Shown: piece after piece, positions 1 to 8,189 of the stretch
Position numbering within the stretch: the stretch's first letter is position 1
How the letters are laid out: the number at the start of each line of letters is the position of its first letter
Assembly (NCBI RefSeq): GCF_001552135.1
Contig: NZ_BCQP01000025.1
Coordinates: forward strand, 87,109 to 151,108
Direction: 5' to 3'
From: Actinomadura chibensis NBRC 106107
GTDB lineage: Bacteria > Actinomycetota > Actinomycetes > Streptosporangiales > Streptosporangiaceae
Length of the DNA: 64,000 nucleotides
Notes under the pieces: generated by a model
The model's input: the letters and a program-made list of their open reading frames with translations, nothing else
What the model was told of the DNA's origin: nothing
Databases searched by the model: none
Program-made: the position numbers and the translations under genes

Positions 1-123
1 GGCGTCCCCTGGGCGCACCTCGACATCGCCGGGCCCGGCCGCGCCACGTCCGACGACGCCGAGATCAGCCGGGGCGCGACCGGCTTCGGAGCCCGGCTGC
101 TGCTCCGCTGGCTGACCGCCTGA
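1..123 (+). CDS. pepA: Leucyl aminopeptidase, C-terminal end (partial)
   Basis: Only the last 40 codons are present, because the gene enters from the left edge; it ends in TGA at 121-123. The translated end contains PWAHLDIAGP and GATGFGARLL, which match the conserved C-terminal part of M17 leucyl aminopeptidases (cytosolic di-metal exopeptidases that release N-terminal residues). The metal-binding core lies outside the window, so activity cannot be judged. The next gene converges on it with only 8 bases between the stops. Confidence 0.8.
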   Translation, partial: GVPWAHLDIAGPGRATSDDAEISRGATGFGARLLLRWLTA

Positions 124-131
124 GCCCCCGG

Positions 132-749
132 CTACTTGGTGCGGCGGTCGATCACCGGGACGCGGTGGAACCGCTTCGCCTGCTTGACGACCTGCGCGAG
201 CGTCGCGTCCCAGCCCTGGTCCACCGCGAAGCACCACGGGACGGCCGCCGCCGTGGCCGGGACGTCCCGCATGGTCAGCGCGACGAGATGCGGCCGCTCC
301 GACGTCCGCGCCAGCTCGGCCAGCTCCTCGGTGGGCAGGAAGACGAGGTAGTCCTGCTCGCCGCGGCGGGTGCCGCCGGCGCCGCGCCGCAGCGCCGCGA
401 TCGCCGCCACGTCCGGCCAGGGGAGCGTGCGGCCGGACCGGCGGGGGAGCGGCCAGCGGGCCGGGCGGCGCACCCCGTCCCCGGCGAGCTCCAGGACGGG
501 ACGCCGCGTCAGCATCCCCCCGGCCGACACGGCGAGCCCCGCCCCGAACATCGCGAGCCCGGCCGCGCCGAGCACCGTGGTCGTGACGCTGCCCACCCCG
601 GCGCCCCGGACGATCCCGCCCGCGACGAACGCCACCGCCGCCAGGAACAGGATCAAGAACGCGACGAGCCGCCACGTTCCGCGCCAGGTCACCCGCTGCC
701 GTACCGCGAAGACCTCGGACGGCTCAGGGGCCGGGCGGTCCGTGGTCAA
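132..749 (-). CDS. Two-helix membrane protein of unknown function
   Basis: A 205-residue protein. Two adjacent hydrophobic segments (about residues 25-45 and 50-72) are followed by a soluble C-terminal domain of roughly 120 residues with a run of basic residues and the segment PRRSGRTLPWPDV. The layout resembles bacterial PH-domain-like membrane proteins, but I do not recognise a diagnostic motif. The chosen start is TTG at 749, which overlaps the TGA of the upstream methyltransferase as TTGA, indicating translational coupling; an internal GTG about 13 codons later is the alternative. Probably co-transcribed with the methyltransferase. Confidence 0.55.
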   Translation of the reverse strand: MTTDRPAPEPSEVFAVRQRVTWRGTWRLVAFLILFLAAVAFVAGGIVRGAGVGSVTTTVLGAAGLAMFGAGLAVSAGGMLTRRPVLELAGDGVRRPARWPLPRRSGRTLPWPDVAAIAALRRGAGGTRRGEQDYLVFLPTEELAELARTSERPHLVALTMRDVPATAAAVPWCFAVDQGWDATLAQVVKQAKRFHRVPVIDRRTK

Positions 750-1348
750 TCGCGCTTGACGGCGCACAGCAGGCCGTCGCCCACCGGGACGAGCAGCGGG
801 ACGAGCCGGTCGTCGTCCCGGATCATCCGGTGCACCTCGCGGATCGCCTCGACGTCGGGGTCGCGGCGGTCGGGGTCGGCGACCCAGCCGCCCCACAGCG
901 CGTTGTCGAACGCGACGACGCCGCCCGGCCGCAGCAGCCGCAGCGCGTCCAGGAGGTACTCGGGGTACTCGCGCTTCTGCGCGTCGCAGAACACCATGTC
1001 GTAGGCGCCGTCGGTGAGCCGCGGCAGCACTTCGAGCGCCGGGCCGACGATCATCCGGGTGCGGAACGCGCCGAGCCCCGCCTCCCGGTACGCCTGCTTG
1101 GCCAGGCGCTGGTTCTCGGGGTCGATGTCGACGCTCGTGAGGACCGCGTCCTTCGGCATGCCGCGCATCAGCCAGACGCCGGACACGCCGCAGCCGGAGC
1201 CGACCTCCACGACCGTCCGGGCGCCGAGCAGGGTCGCGAGGAAGCGCAGCGCGGCGCCGCCCGCCGGGCCGATCGGGGACGCCCCGACCTCCTCGCCGCG
1301 GCGCCTCGCGTCGAGCAGCGGCTCGTCTTCCGGGAGGAACCCCTCCAC
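746..1348 (-). CDS. SAM-dependent O-methyltransferase (Rv1220c-like)
   Basis: A class I methyltransferase of the caffeoyl-CoA O-methyltransferase type. The SAM-binding loop VVEVGSGCGVSG is near residue 45, the acidic ribose-binding strand is TSVDIDPEN, and MVFCDAQK is the metal/catalytic strand. The protein ends PVGDGLLCAVKRD, as in mycobacterial and streptomycete homologues sitting divergently upstream of sigE. The coordinates use the first conventional start (GTG, 1348), which has no ribosome-binding site. The frame stays open upstream, and an ATC codon at 1378-1376 lies 5 bases after GAGGAGG, so the true protein may be 10 residues longer (reading IDADQATRAF). The substrate is unknown. Confidence 0.8.
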   Translation of the reverse strand: MEGFLPEDEPLLDARRRGEEVGASPIGPAGGAALRFLATLLGARTVVEVGSGCGVSGVWLMRGMPKDAVLTSVDIDPENQRLAKQAYREAGLGAFRTRMIVGPALEVLPRLTDGAYDMVFCDAQKREYPEYLLDALRLLRPGGVVAFDNALWGGWVADPDRRDPDVEAIREVHRMIRDDDRLVPLLVPVGDGLLCAVKRD

Positions 1349-1437
1349 AAAGGCCCGGGTGGCCTGATCGGCGTCGATGGCTGCCTCCTCAAGGGACCCC
1401 CGCCTGGCTCATGCTGGAAAGACCATATCGTTGACGG

Positions 1438-1463
1438 GGAACCAACCGGGGTTCCAGCGCGTT
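1438..1463 (+). promoter_or_regulatory. ECF-sigma-type promoter upstream of sigE
   Basis: GGAACC (1438-1443) and CGTT (1460-1463) are separated by 16 bases, matching the GGAAC/GTT promoters read by SigE, SigH and SigR-type sigma factors. It would start an mRNA with a leader of about 130 bases before the sigE ATG. This fits autoregulation or control by a redox ECF factor; which one is inference. Confidence 0.55.
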
Positions 1464-1600
1464 GTAGCCGCTGAAGGGATCTGTCCGCCGGACGGGTCGA
1501 ACCCACGAGATCCGAGTCGGTCCAGCACCGCCCCAGCCCAGGCGAGACCGTGCCGTTCCAAGGCGAGACCTTGGCTACGAGAGAGGAACAGCCCGGCACC

Positions 1601-2359
1601 ATGGGAGTCGCAGCACTCAGTTTCAGAAGCGCTGTGGGGGTCGGCCCCGGGCAGGGGATCGGTGGCGCCGCGCGCTCGCGTGAGAACGCCCCGGAAGCCG
1701 AATGGGCACCGCCGTCCTGGGACGAGGTCGTCCGCGAGCACGGCGCCCGCGTGTACCGGCTCGCCTACCGGCTGACCGGCAACCAGCACGACGCGGAGGA
1801 CCTCACGCAGGAGGTCTTCGTCCGCGTGTTCAGGTCCCTGTCGAACTACACGCCGGGGACGTTCGAGGGCTGGCTGCACCGGATCACCACCAACCTGTTC
1901 CTCGACATGGCGCGGCGCCGCCAGCGCATCCGCTTCGAGGGGCTCGCCGACGACGCTGCCGAACGCCTCCAGGGCCGCGAGCCGACCCCGGCGCAGGCGT
2001 TCGACGACAGCAACTTCGACGCCGACGTCCAGGCCGCGCTCGACGCGCTGGCCCCCGAGTACCGCGCGGCCGTGGTGCTGTGCGACATCGAGGGCCTCTC
2101 CTACGAGGAGATCTCGGCCACGCTCGGCGTCAAGCTCGGGACCGTGCGCAGCCGCATCCACCGGGGCCGGGCCCAGTTGCGGGCCGCCCTGGAGCACCGC
2201 GCGCCGACGCGCCGGCGCCCCGGCACGCGCAACGAGTTCCAGCCCGTGGAGGCGGCGGAGGCCGTCGCGGGCCTCGGCCCGGCCGACGACGGCGAGCCGC
2301 CGCGCGCGGCGGACCCGGCCCTGCCCGGGCCCGTCCGGCCGCAGCCGGAGGGCGTGTAA
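1601..2359 (+). CDS. sigE: ECF RNA polymerase sigma factor SigE
   Basis: A 252-residue ECF sigma factor. Region 2 (about residues 40-110) contains VYRLAYRLTGNQHDAEDLTQ and the DNA-melting/-10-reading stretch with FRSLSNYTPGTFEGWLHRI. Region 4 (about 150-205) carries GLSYEEISATLGVKLGTVRS, the -35-reading helix-turn-helix. The long polar, proline-rich C-terminal tail is unusual for a minimal ECF factor. Start chosen at ATG 1601 (MGVAALSF), with the purine-rich GAGAGGA about 13 bases upstream; GTG 1550 in the same frame is possible but has no obvious ribosome-binding site. The downstream order (anti-sigma, RseB-like, HtrA, TatB) identifies it as the envelope-stress factor equivalent to mycobacterial SigE. 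Confidence 0.9.
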   Translation: MGVAALSFRSAVGVGPGQGIGGAARSRENAPEAEWAPPSWDEVVREHGARVYRLAYRLTGNQHDAEDLTQEVFVRVFRSLSNYTPGTFEGWLHRITTNLFLDMARRRQRIRFEGLADDAAERLQGREPTPAQAFDDSNFDADVQAALDALAPEYRAAVVLCDIEGLSYEEISATLGVKLGTVRSRIHRGRAQLRAALEHRAPTRRRPGTRNEFQPVEAAEAVAGLGPADDGEPPRAADPALPGPVRPQPEGV

Positions 2360-2420
2360 AGCTGTGCTTACCGCGCGGGGCGGGACCGCGCGGGTGTGAC
2401 AGGACGGTAACTACGGAGGG

Positions 2421-2575
2421 CGGCATGACCGCAGCGAAGCGAGGTTCATGGCGGTCCCCCGCCGGGGGTCTGGGGGGCGTCCCCCGGGAAGGCGGGGCGG
2501 CATGACCGCGGCGAAGCGAGGATCATGGCGGCCCCTCAGCGGGGGTCTCGGGGGCGCCCCCCGGAAAGGCAGGGG
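2421..2575. repeat. 77-bp tandem direct repeat between sigE and rseA
   Basis: Two adjacent copies (2421-2497 and 2498-2575) each run from GGCATGACCGC through GCGAAGCGAGG, TCATGGCGG, a C5/G5 inverted segment and CCCCCGG, with only scattered substitutions. Each copy can fold into GC-rich hairpins and carries ATG triplets. Copy 2 ends four bases before the rseA GTG, and its ATG at 2525 is in frame with rseA, so the repeat supplies the anti-sigma gene's translation-initiation region. I recall similar intergenic elements in related genomes, but that is memory, not a search. Confidence 0.75.
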
Positions 2576-2578
2576 CGC

Positions 2579-3199
2579 GTGAGCTGTCTGGGGGAACGTC
2601 TGACCGCTCTGGTCGACGGTGAGCTGGGGCACGAGGAGCGCGACCGCGCGCTCGCCCATCTCGCGTGCTGCGACCGGTGCAGGGAAGAGGTCGCCTCGCT
2701 GCGCAGGCTCAAGGGCCGGCTGCGGGGGCTCTCGGAGACCCCGGCGACCGACGGCGCCGACGACCTGCCGTCCCCTGACTTCCTCCTCCGGTTGCGCTCG
2801 CTGCCCGCGTCCGGCGCGTCCGGGCCGTCCGGCGGGGTCCCCTCCGAGCAGGCGCCGACCGTCCCGGCCGCGGCGCGGCACTCCGCCCGGCCGCTGCGAT
2901 CATCGACCCGCCCGGCCCGGCCGCCGTCCGGCGGGCGGCCGCGCGACAACCGCCCCGGCGGGCACGCCGCCGCGCTGCGCGTCCATCCCCGGCGCCGCTA
3001 CCTGGTCATGGGCGCCGCGACGCTGTTCATCGGGCTCGGCGCCGCCTCGTACGCGGCGGGCGGCGGGCAGGATGCCCCCGCCGTCACCCCCGCGTTCGAC
3101 CGGTTCGCCGTCGAGCACGCGCTGACCTCCGGCGACGCGCCGATGACCGACCCGCTCACCGACCCGGTCAACCAGGTCCAGGTCTCCCCGGGGCCGTGA
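2579..3199 (+). CDS. rseA: Zinc-binding anti-sigma factor (RseA-like)
   Basis: A 206-residue protein. The N-terminal ZAS domain carries the hallmark H27-x3-C31-x2-C34 (HLACCDRC), which binds zinc in anti-sigma factors that hold ECF sigma factors inactive. A low-complexity Pro/Arg linker follows, then a single hydrophobic segment (about residues 141-160, YLVMGAATLFIGLGAAS) and a short outer tail, so it is probably membrane-anchored. The start is GTG 2579 with AGGGG just upstream; an in-frame ATG at 2525 inside the tandem repeat would add 18 arginine-rich residues and is judged spurious. The gene lies directly after sigE and its stop overlaps the next start as GTGA, indicating coupling. Confidence 0.85.
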   Translation: MSCLGERLTALVDGELGHEERDRALAHLACCDRCREEVASLRRLKGRLRGLSETPATDGADDLPSPDFLLRLRSLPASGASGPSGGVPSEQAPTVPAAARHSARPLRSSTRPARPPSGGRPRDNRPGGHAAALRVHPRRRYLVMGAATLFIGLGAASYAAGGGQDAPAVTPAFDRFAVEHALTSGDAPMTDPLTDPVNQVQVSPGP

Positions 3200-4332
3200 G
3201 CGCCTCGACCCTCACCCGACCGGGACGGCGCACCTCCGTCCTCGCCTGCGGGCTCGCCTGCGGCCTCGCGCTGGCCGGGGCGCTCGCGGGCGACCCGGCC
3301 GCGGTCCGCCGGGTGCGCAGCGACCCGGGCGCGGTCGGCCTGCTGCGCGCCGCCGCCGACGCGGCGCGGCGCGTCCCCTACGAGGGGCGCCGGTTCCTCA
3401 CGACGTGGAGCCGCAACCGGTCGAGCACGTCCCTGGTCGCGGTGTCGCACACGCCCGGCGAGGGCGTCCGCTACCGCTCCGGGACGGGCGGCTCGACCGG
3501 CTCGACCGGCGAGGTGCTGCGGCCCGACCCGGCGGGCGGCGGCGACGCCGGGCTCACGTCCGCGACGCTCGCCCTGCTGACCCGCAACTACTCGGTGGTG
3601 CGCGGCGCCGACACGACGGTCTGCGGGCGCCGCGCCCGCGTCGTCGAGGCCCGCCGCGCGGACGGCACCGCCGCCGGACGCTTCTGGATCGACGCCCAGA
3701 CCGGCATCGTGCTGCACCGCGAGCTGATCGACGCGACCGGCCACCCGGTGGTCGTCAGCGGCTTCACCGAGATCAGCTACACCGTCCCGGCGAAGGTCGC
3801 CGCGCCCTACGGCCTCGGCGGCACCCGCGGCGGGATCTCCCGGTTCCCCGGCTCCGGCACCGACGCGGCCCGCGCCGGGCACGTCGCCGCCCTGTGGGGC
3901 GACCGGTTGGACCGCGCCGACCTCGCGGGGCTCCGCGAGCGCGGCTGGCCCCTGCCGAAGGACCTGCCGGGGCACCTCGCCCTCTACGAGGCGCGCCGCG
4001 AGACGCCCGGCGACGACGGGCCCGTCCACCTCAGCTACTCCGACGGGCTCGCGTCGGTGTCGGTGTTCGTGCAGCGCGGGCACCTGGACGAGCGCGCCAT
4101 GACCGGCTGGCGGCGCGGCGTCCGGGGCGGCCGGACGGTGTTCCGCCGCGAGGAGCTGCGGCGCTGGGCCGTCTCCGCGGGCGACGGCTACGTCTACACC
4201 GTGCTGACCGACGCCCCGCAGAGCACCGCGGTGGCCGTCGCGGCGAGCATGCCGGGCGGCTCCACCCCGTTCTGGACGCGGGTTTCCCGGGGCGCGCACC
4301 GCCTCGCGAGCTCGGTGAACCCGTTCGACTGA
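3196..4332 (+). CDS. RseB/MucB-like sigma-E regulatory protein
   Basis: A 378-residue exported protein. A basic N-terminus and hydrophobic stretch (about 14-35) form a signal peptide or anchor. The middle is LolA/RseB-like (strands around RFWIDAQTGIVLHRE), and the C-terminal domain contains LSYSDGLASVSVFVQ, the signature of the MucB/RseB C-terminal fold. RseB-type proteins bind the outer face of the anti-sigma factor and protect it from cleavage, or sense lipid ligands. Its GTG start overlaps the anti-sigma TGA by four bases, so the two are made together. Mycobacteria lack this gene at the corresponding place, as far as I recall. Confidence 0.75.
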   Translation: MSASTLTRPGRRTSVLACGLACGLALAGALAGDPAAVRRVRSDPGAVGLLRAAADAARRVPYEGRRFLTTWSRNRSSTSLVAVSHTPGEGVRYRSGTGGSTGSTGEVLRPDPAGGGDAGLTSATLALLTRNYSVVRGADTTVCGRRARVVEARRADGTAAGRFWIDAQTGIVLHRELIDATGHPVVVSGFTEISYTVPAKVAAPYGLGGTRGGISRFPGSGTDAARAGHVAALWGDRLDRADLAGLRERGWPLPKDLPGHLALYEARRETPGDDGPVHLSYSDGLASVSVFVQRGHLDERAMTGWRRGVRGGRTVFRREELRRWAVSAGDGYVYTVLTDAPQSTAVAVAASMPGGSTPFWTRVSRGAHRLASSVNPFD

Positions 4333-4456
4333 TTCCGCGTCGAAGCGAATGATCACGCGGGCCGGGCCTTTGCCCTAAGGTCTTATGCTCGCCACATGCC
4401 ATTCGGGGCACGATGAGCACGGATGACGAGAACCATGCTCGGTAGGAGAGATGGGG

Positions 4457-6361
4457 ATGACGGAAGACAACCGCGGGCCCGTCGGGGCGCCCTTGGGGGA
4501 CGACGACCCCGTCCCCGGCCGGGAGCCTGAACGGCAGGAGGCGGCGGCTCCTCCCGAGACGGTGACCGACCAGGAGCTCCCCCTGGACCAGCCGGTGGAC
4601 GACCCCGAGCCCGGCCAGGCGCCCGGCGCGGAGGCTGCCTCCGGCTCCGGCCCCGAACCGGCTTCCGCGGCCGCCGCCGACGACGACCCGGAGCCCGGCC
4701 GCGACCGCGCGGCCGACAACGGCTCCGACCGGCTCGTCGCGGGCGGGTTCGCCCCGCCGGACGGCCCGCCCGGACCGCCGGACACCAGCGAGGACGTCCT
4801 GTCCAACGGCTCCACCGCCTCGGCCGGCTCCCGGGGACCGCAGGGCTCCTCCGGCTCCCCGTCCGACCTCGGACCGCAGGAGGTGCCGGTGCAGGACGCC
4901 CCGCCCCACGACATGCCGCAGCCCCCGCCGCCCGTCCCGCTCGACAAGCCCGCCGCGGACTCCTCCGCCGAGCGCGGGCGGCCCGGGTTCGTCCCCTACG
5001 ACCAGGACCCGCGCGCGGCGCAGCACGGCCAGCCGTACGGCGGCTGGCCGCAGCAGTCCCACCACGCGCCGCCCCCGCCCGGGGGCGGTCCGGGCGGCCC
5101 GCCGATGGGCCCGCCGCCCGCGCCGATGGGCCCCCCTCCCGGACCCGGCGGCCCCGGCGGCCCTGGCGGTCCCGGGCCGCGGCCGATGGCCGGGTACGGG
5201 ATGCCGCCCGGCGGGCCGAACTGGGCGCCGGTGCCCGCGCTTCCGTCCGCCTCGCGCGGCGGTCCGGGCCTCGGCCTGCTCGCCGTCGTCGCGCTGATCA
5301 TCGCGCTGGTGGCGGGCGCGGTCGGCGCCGGGGTCGGCGTGATCGCGACCGGCGACGACGATGACGGCGGCTCGGTCAGCCTCGGCGGCAGCGACAGCAG
5401 CGACACCAAGGTGCAGGCCCGTCCGCCGGACTCGGTCGCCGGGGTGGCGCAGCGGGTGCTGCCGAGCGTCGTGATGATCCGCGTGCAGTCCTCGCAGGGC
5501 GAGGTCGGCGGGACCGGCTTCATCGTCAACGGCGGCTACGTCGTCACCAACAACCACGTCGTCGCGGGCGCCGGCGGCGGGCAGATCCAGATGGTCTTCA
5601 ACGACAAGAAGACGCTGCCCGCGACGGTCAAGGGCGCCGACCCGAGCTCGGACGTCGCCGTCCTCAAGCCCGAGGGCCAGCACTCGCTGCCCGCGCTCGC
5701 CGTCGGCGACTCCAGCAAGATCGCGGTCGGCGACCCGGTGATCGCGATCGGCTCGCCGCTCGGCCTGCAGGGCTCGGTCACGACCGGCATCGTCAGCTCG
5801 CTGAACCGCGCGGTGCCGACGCAGGGCGAGGGCGGCGGCGACGCGTCCTACCTGAACGCGATCCAGACCGACGCCGCGATCAACCCCGGCAACTCGGGCG
5901 GCCCGCTGGTGGACGCCAAGGGCCGCGTGATCGGGATCAACACCGCGATCGCGACGCTCGGCGGCCAGGGCCTCGGCGGCGAGCAGCAGAGCGGCAGCAT
6001 CGGCCTCGGCTTCGCGATCCCGATCAACCAGGGCAAGCGGATCGCCGAGGAGATCATCAGGACGGGCAGCGTGAAGCAGGCCAAGCTCGGCGTCCTCCCC
6101 GACCCCCGGTACCAGGACGGCGGCGCCCGCATCATGCCGCAGCCGGTCAACAACCAGGACCCGGTCACCAAGGGCGGCCCGGCGGACAAGGCGGGCCTGA
6201 AGCCCGGCGACGTGATCACGGCCATCGACGACCGTCCGATCGAGGACGCGACCGACCTGATCGCGCAGATCCGCAGCCGCGCCCCCGGCGACAAGATCAA
6301 GGTGACGTACCAGCGGGGCGGCAAGGAGAGCAGCGTCGAGGTGACGCTCAGCGCCGACTGA
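4457..6361 (+). CDS. htrA: Membrane-anchored serine protease HtrA/DegP (trypsin + PDZ)
   Basis: A 634-residue protease. Residues 1-270 are cytoplasmic, acidic and then Pro/Gly-rich; a single membrane helix lies at about 271-298; the trypsin-like domain has the triad H367 (TNNHVVAG), D399 (SSDVAVLK) and S480 (NPGNSGGPL); a C-terminal PDZ domain contains PADKAGLKPGDVI. HtrA enzymes degrade misfolded envelope proteins and can cleave anti-sigma factors. The start is the second of two close ATGs: AGGAG at 4444-4448 sits 8 bases before ATG 4457, but only 2 before ATG 4451. It is the fourth gene of the sigE cluster, after a gap of about 120 bases that may carry its own promoter. Confidence 0.9.
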   Translation: MTEDNRGPVGAPLGDDDPVPGREPERQEAAAPPETVTDQELPLDQPVDDPEPGQAPGAEAASGSGPEPASAAAADDDPEPGRDRAADNGSDRLVAGGFAPPDGPPGPPDTSEDVLSNGSTASAGSRGPQGSSGSPSDLGPQEVPVQDAPPHDMPQPPPPVPLDKPAADSSAERGRPGFVPYDQDPRAAQHGQPYGGWPQQSHHAPPPPGGGPGGPPMGPPPAPMGPPPGPGGPGGPGGPGPRPMAGYGMPPGGPNWAPVPALPSASRGGPGLGLLAVVALIIALVAGAVGAGVGVIATGDDDDGGSVSLGGSDSSDTKVQARPPDSVAGVAQRVLPSVVMIRVQSSQGEVGGTGFIVNGGYVVTNNHVVAGAGGGQIQMVFNDKKTLPATVKGADPSSDVAVLKPEGQHSLPALAVGDSSKIAVGDPVIAIGSPLGLQGSVTTGIVSSLNRAVPTQGEGGGDASYLNAIQTDAAINPGNSGGPLVDAKGRVIGINTAIATLGGQGLGGEQQSGSIGLGFAIPINQGKRIAEEIIRTGSVKQAKLGVLPDPRYQDGGARIMPQPVNNQDPVTKGGPADKAGLKPGDVITAIDDRPIEDATDLIAQIRSRAPGDKIKVTYQRGGKESSVEVTLSAD

Positions 6362-6369
6362 GAGTGATC

Positions 6370-6388
6370 CCGGGGGATTCGCCCCCGG
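6370..6388. terminator. Short hairpin between htrA and tatB
   Basis: CCGGGGG (6370-6376) and CCCCCGG (6382-6388) form a 7-bp GC stem with a 5-base loop, starting nine bases after the htrA stop. There is no T-run, so it may only partly terminate or may protect the 3' end of the transcript. Confidence 0.4.
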
Positions 6389-6493
6389 AAGTGGCGTGGA
6401 CGTTGTTCAGGTCCGGTTCATCCGGGCGCGGGATACGCTGTGGGGACCGGTCCGCCGCGCGGCCGGTCCCCTTCGGCGGTGTGTGGAGGACGC

Positions 6494-6853
6494 GTGTTCG
6501 ACGTCGGGCTCGGTGAGATGGCGGTGCTGGTCGTCCTCGCCCTGGTCATCTTCGGTGACAAGCTGCCGCAGGTCGCCGGGCAGGCGGGCCGGATGCTGCG
6601 GCAGTTCCGGGAGATGGCGAACAGCGCCAAGGCCGACCTGCAGGAGGGCCTGGGCCCGGAGTTCAAGGACTTCGACATCACCGACCTGCACCCGAAGACG
6701 TTCGTCCGCAAGCACCTGTTCGAGGACGAGGACGGCTTCGTGAACGGCAAGGACGGCGGCCTCTTCGACAACGAACCGTCCTACGCGACGGCGGCGAGCG
6801 GCTCGGAACTGGACTTCGGCGAGCGGCCGCCGTTCGACAACGAGGCCACCTGA
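6494..6853 (+). CDS. tatB: Sec-independent translocase subunit TatB
   Basis: A 119-residue protein with a short N-terminal hydrophobic helix (MAVLVVLALVIFGDKLPQ), immediately followed by the amphipathic helix (AGRMLRQFREMANSAKADLQ) and an acidic tail: the TatA/B plan with the TatB-type FDVGLGEM start. TatB forms the receptor with TatC that binds twin-arginine signal peptides. The start is GTG 6494 with GGAGG just upstream; an in-frame ATG at 6440 lies in the spacer and gives a non-family N-terminus. The position after htrA matches the mycobacterial sigE-htrA-tatB order. A strong hairpin follows. Confidence 0.9.
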   Translation: MFDVGLGEMAVLVVLALVIFGDKLPQVAGQAGRMLRQFREMANSAKADLQEGLGPEFKDFDITDLHPKTFVRKHLFEDEDGFVNGKDGGLFDNEPSYATAASGSELDFGERPPFDNEAT

Positions 6854-6872
6854 GCCCGGTCCCGGAACGACG

Positions 6873-6914
6873 ACGCGAAAGCCCCGCCGGGCGGACCCGG
6901 CGGGGCTTTCGCGT
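6873..6914. terminator. Strong bidirectional terminator, tatB/mrp
   Basis: A perfect 19-bp inverted repeat (6873-6891 and 6896-6914, arms ACGCGAAAGCCCCGCCGGG and its complement) with a CGGA loop sits between the convergent genes tatB and mrp. The A-run and T-run flanking the GC core suit intrinsic termination on either strand. Confidence 0.9.
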
Positions 6915-6997
6915 GGTCGGCCTTCGCTTTGCGTGCCGTCCCTCTTGGCCTTCCCTGCCCGATTCCGGGGCCCGGCTCCCGGGCCCGCGGCCGGAGG

Positions 6998-8137
6998 TCA
7001 GCGCTTCTTCGGGGAGATGCCGAGCGACATCCCGGCGAGGCCGCGGGAACGTCCCGCGAGCTTGTCGGCGATGGTGCGCAGCTCCTTGGCGGCGCCCGAG
7101 TCGGGGTCGGACAGGACGAGCGGGACGCCCTCGTCGCCGCCCTCCCGCAGCCGCGGGTCGATCTCCACCTGGCCGAGCATCGGGACGCGGGTGCCGAGCG
7201 TCTTCGTCAGCGCGTCCGCGACCGTCTGGCCGCCGCCCTCGCCGAAGATGTTCTGCCGCTCCCCGCAGTGCGCGCAGGTCAGGTACGCCATGTTCTCGAT
7301 CACGCCGACGACCTGCTGGTGGGTCTGCGCGGCGATGGCGCCCGCCCGCTCGGCGACCTCGGCGGCCGCCTGCTGCGGGGTCGTGACGACGAGGATCTCC
7401 GCGGACGGCAGCAGCTGCGCGACGGAGATCGCGATGTCGCCGGTGCCGGGCGGCAGGTCCATCAGCAGGATGTCGAGGTCGCCCCAGTAGACGTCCGCGA
7501 GGAACTGCTGGAGCGCCCGGTGCAGCATCGGCCCGCGCCACACGACCGGCTGGTTCCCGGCGGTGAACATGCCGACGGAGATGACCTTCACGTCGTGCGC
7601 GGACGGCGGCATGATCATGTCCTGGACCTTGGTGGGCGGCGCGTCCACACCGAGCATCCGGGGCACCGAGTGGCCGTAGATGTCGGCGTCGACGACGCCG
7701 ACCTTGCGGCCCTGCGCGGCGAGCGCGGCGGCCAGGTTCACGGTGACCGACGACTTGCCGACGCCGCCCTTGCCGCTCGCCACCGCGTACACCTTGGTCA
7801 GCGAGTTCGGCTTCGCGAACGGGATCTCCTTGGCGGGCTCGCCGCCGCGGAGCTTGGTCTGCAGGTCCTTGCGCTGCTCCTCGCTCATCACGTCGAGGTC
7901 GACCCGCACGGACGTGACGCCCGTGAGCTTCGACACGGCCTCGGTGACGTTCTTCGTGATCGTGTCCTTCATGGGACACCCGGCCACGGTCAGGTAGACG
8001 CCCACGCGGACGGCGCCGTCCGCCGCGATGTCGACGTCCTTGACCATGTCGAGCTCGGTGATCGGCTTGCGGATCTCAGGATCGAGCACCGTGGCGAGCG
8101 CCGCGGTCACCTGCTCGGTCGTCAACTGGGAGGCCAT
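6998..8137 (-). CDS. mrp: Mrp/ApbC-type iron-sulfur cluster carrier ATPase
   Basis: A 379-residue protein. The N-terminal DUF59/MIP18 domain (about 1-90) contains a conserved GCP motif; the ParA/MinD-type P-loop domain has SGKGGVGKSS at about 121-130 with the deviant signature lysine, VDADIYGHS and LLMDLPPGTGD; and a CxxC pair (TCAHCG) in the C-terminal half is the Fe-S-bridging motif of this family. It delivers [4Fe-4S] clusters to apoproteins in the cytosol. It converges on tatB, as in mycobacteria (Rv1229c). The start ATG 8137 has a weak ribosome-binding site; an overlapping ATG eight bases upstream is in another frame. Confidence 0.9.
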   Translation of the reverse strand: MASQLTTEQVTAALATVLDPEIRKPITELDMVKDVDIAADGAVRVGVYLTVAGCPMKDTITKNVTEAVSKLTGVTSVRVDLDVMSEEQRKDLQTKLRGGEPAKEIPFAKPNSLTKVYAVASGKGGVGKSSVTVNLAAALAAQGRKVGVVDADIYGHSVPRMLGVDAPPTKVQDMIMPPSAHDVKVISVGMFTAGNQPVVWRGPMLHRALQQFLADVYWGDLDILLMDLPPGTGDIAISVAQLLPSAEILVVTTPQQAAAEVAERAGAIAAQTHQQVVGVIENMAYLTCAHCGERQNIFGEGGGQTVADALTKTLGTRVPMLGQVEIDPRLREGGDEGVPLVLSDPDSGAAKELRTIADKLAGRSRGLAGMSLGISPKKR

Positions 8138-8189
8138 GCACCCATGGTATGAACCCGGGCGGCCTCCCTGTTAATCAGGGGGTCCGGCG

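Noticed and set aside
1702..2505. A reading overlapping sigE in another frame
   Set aside because: Arg/Gly-rich shadow; sigE motifs fix the true frame.
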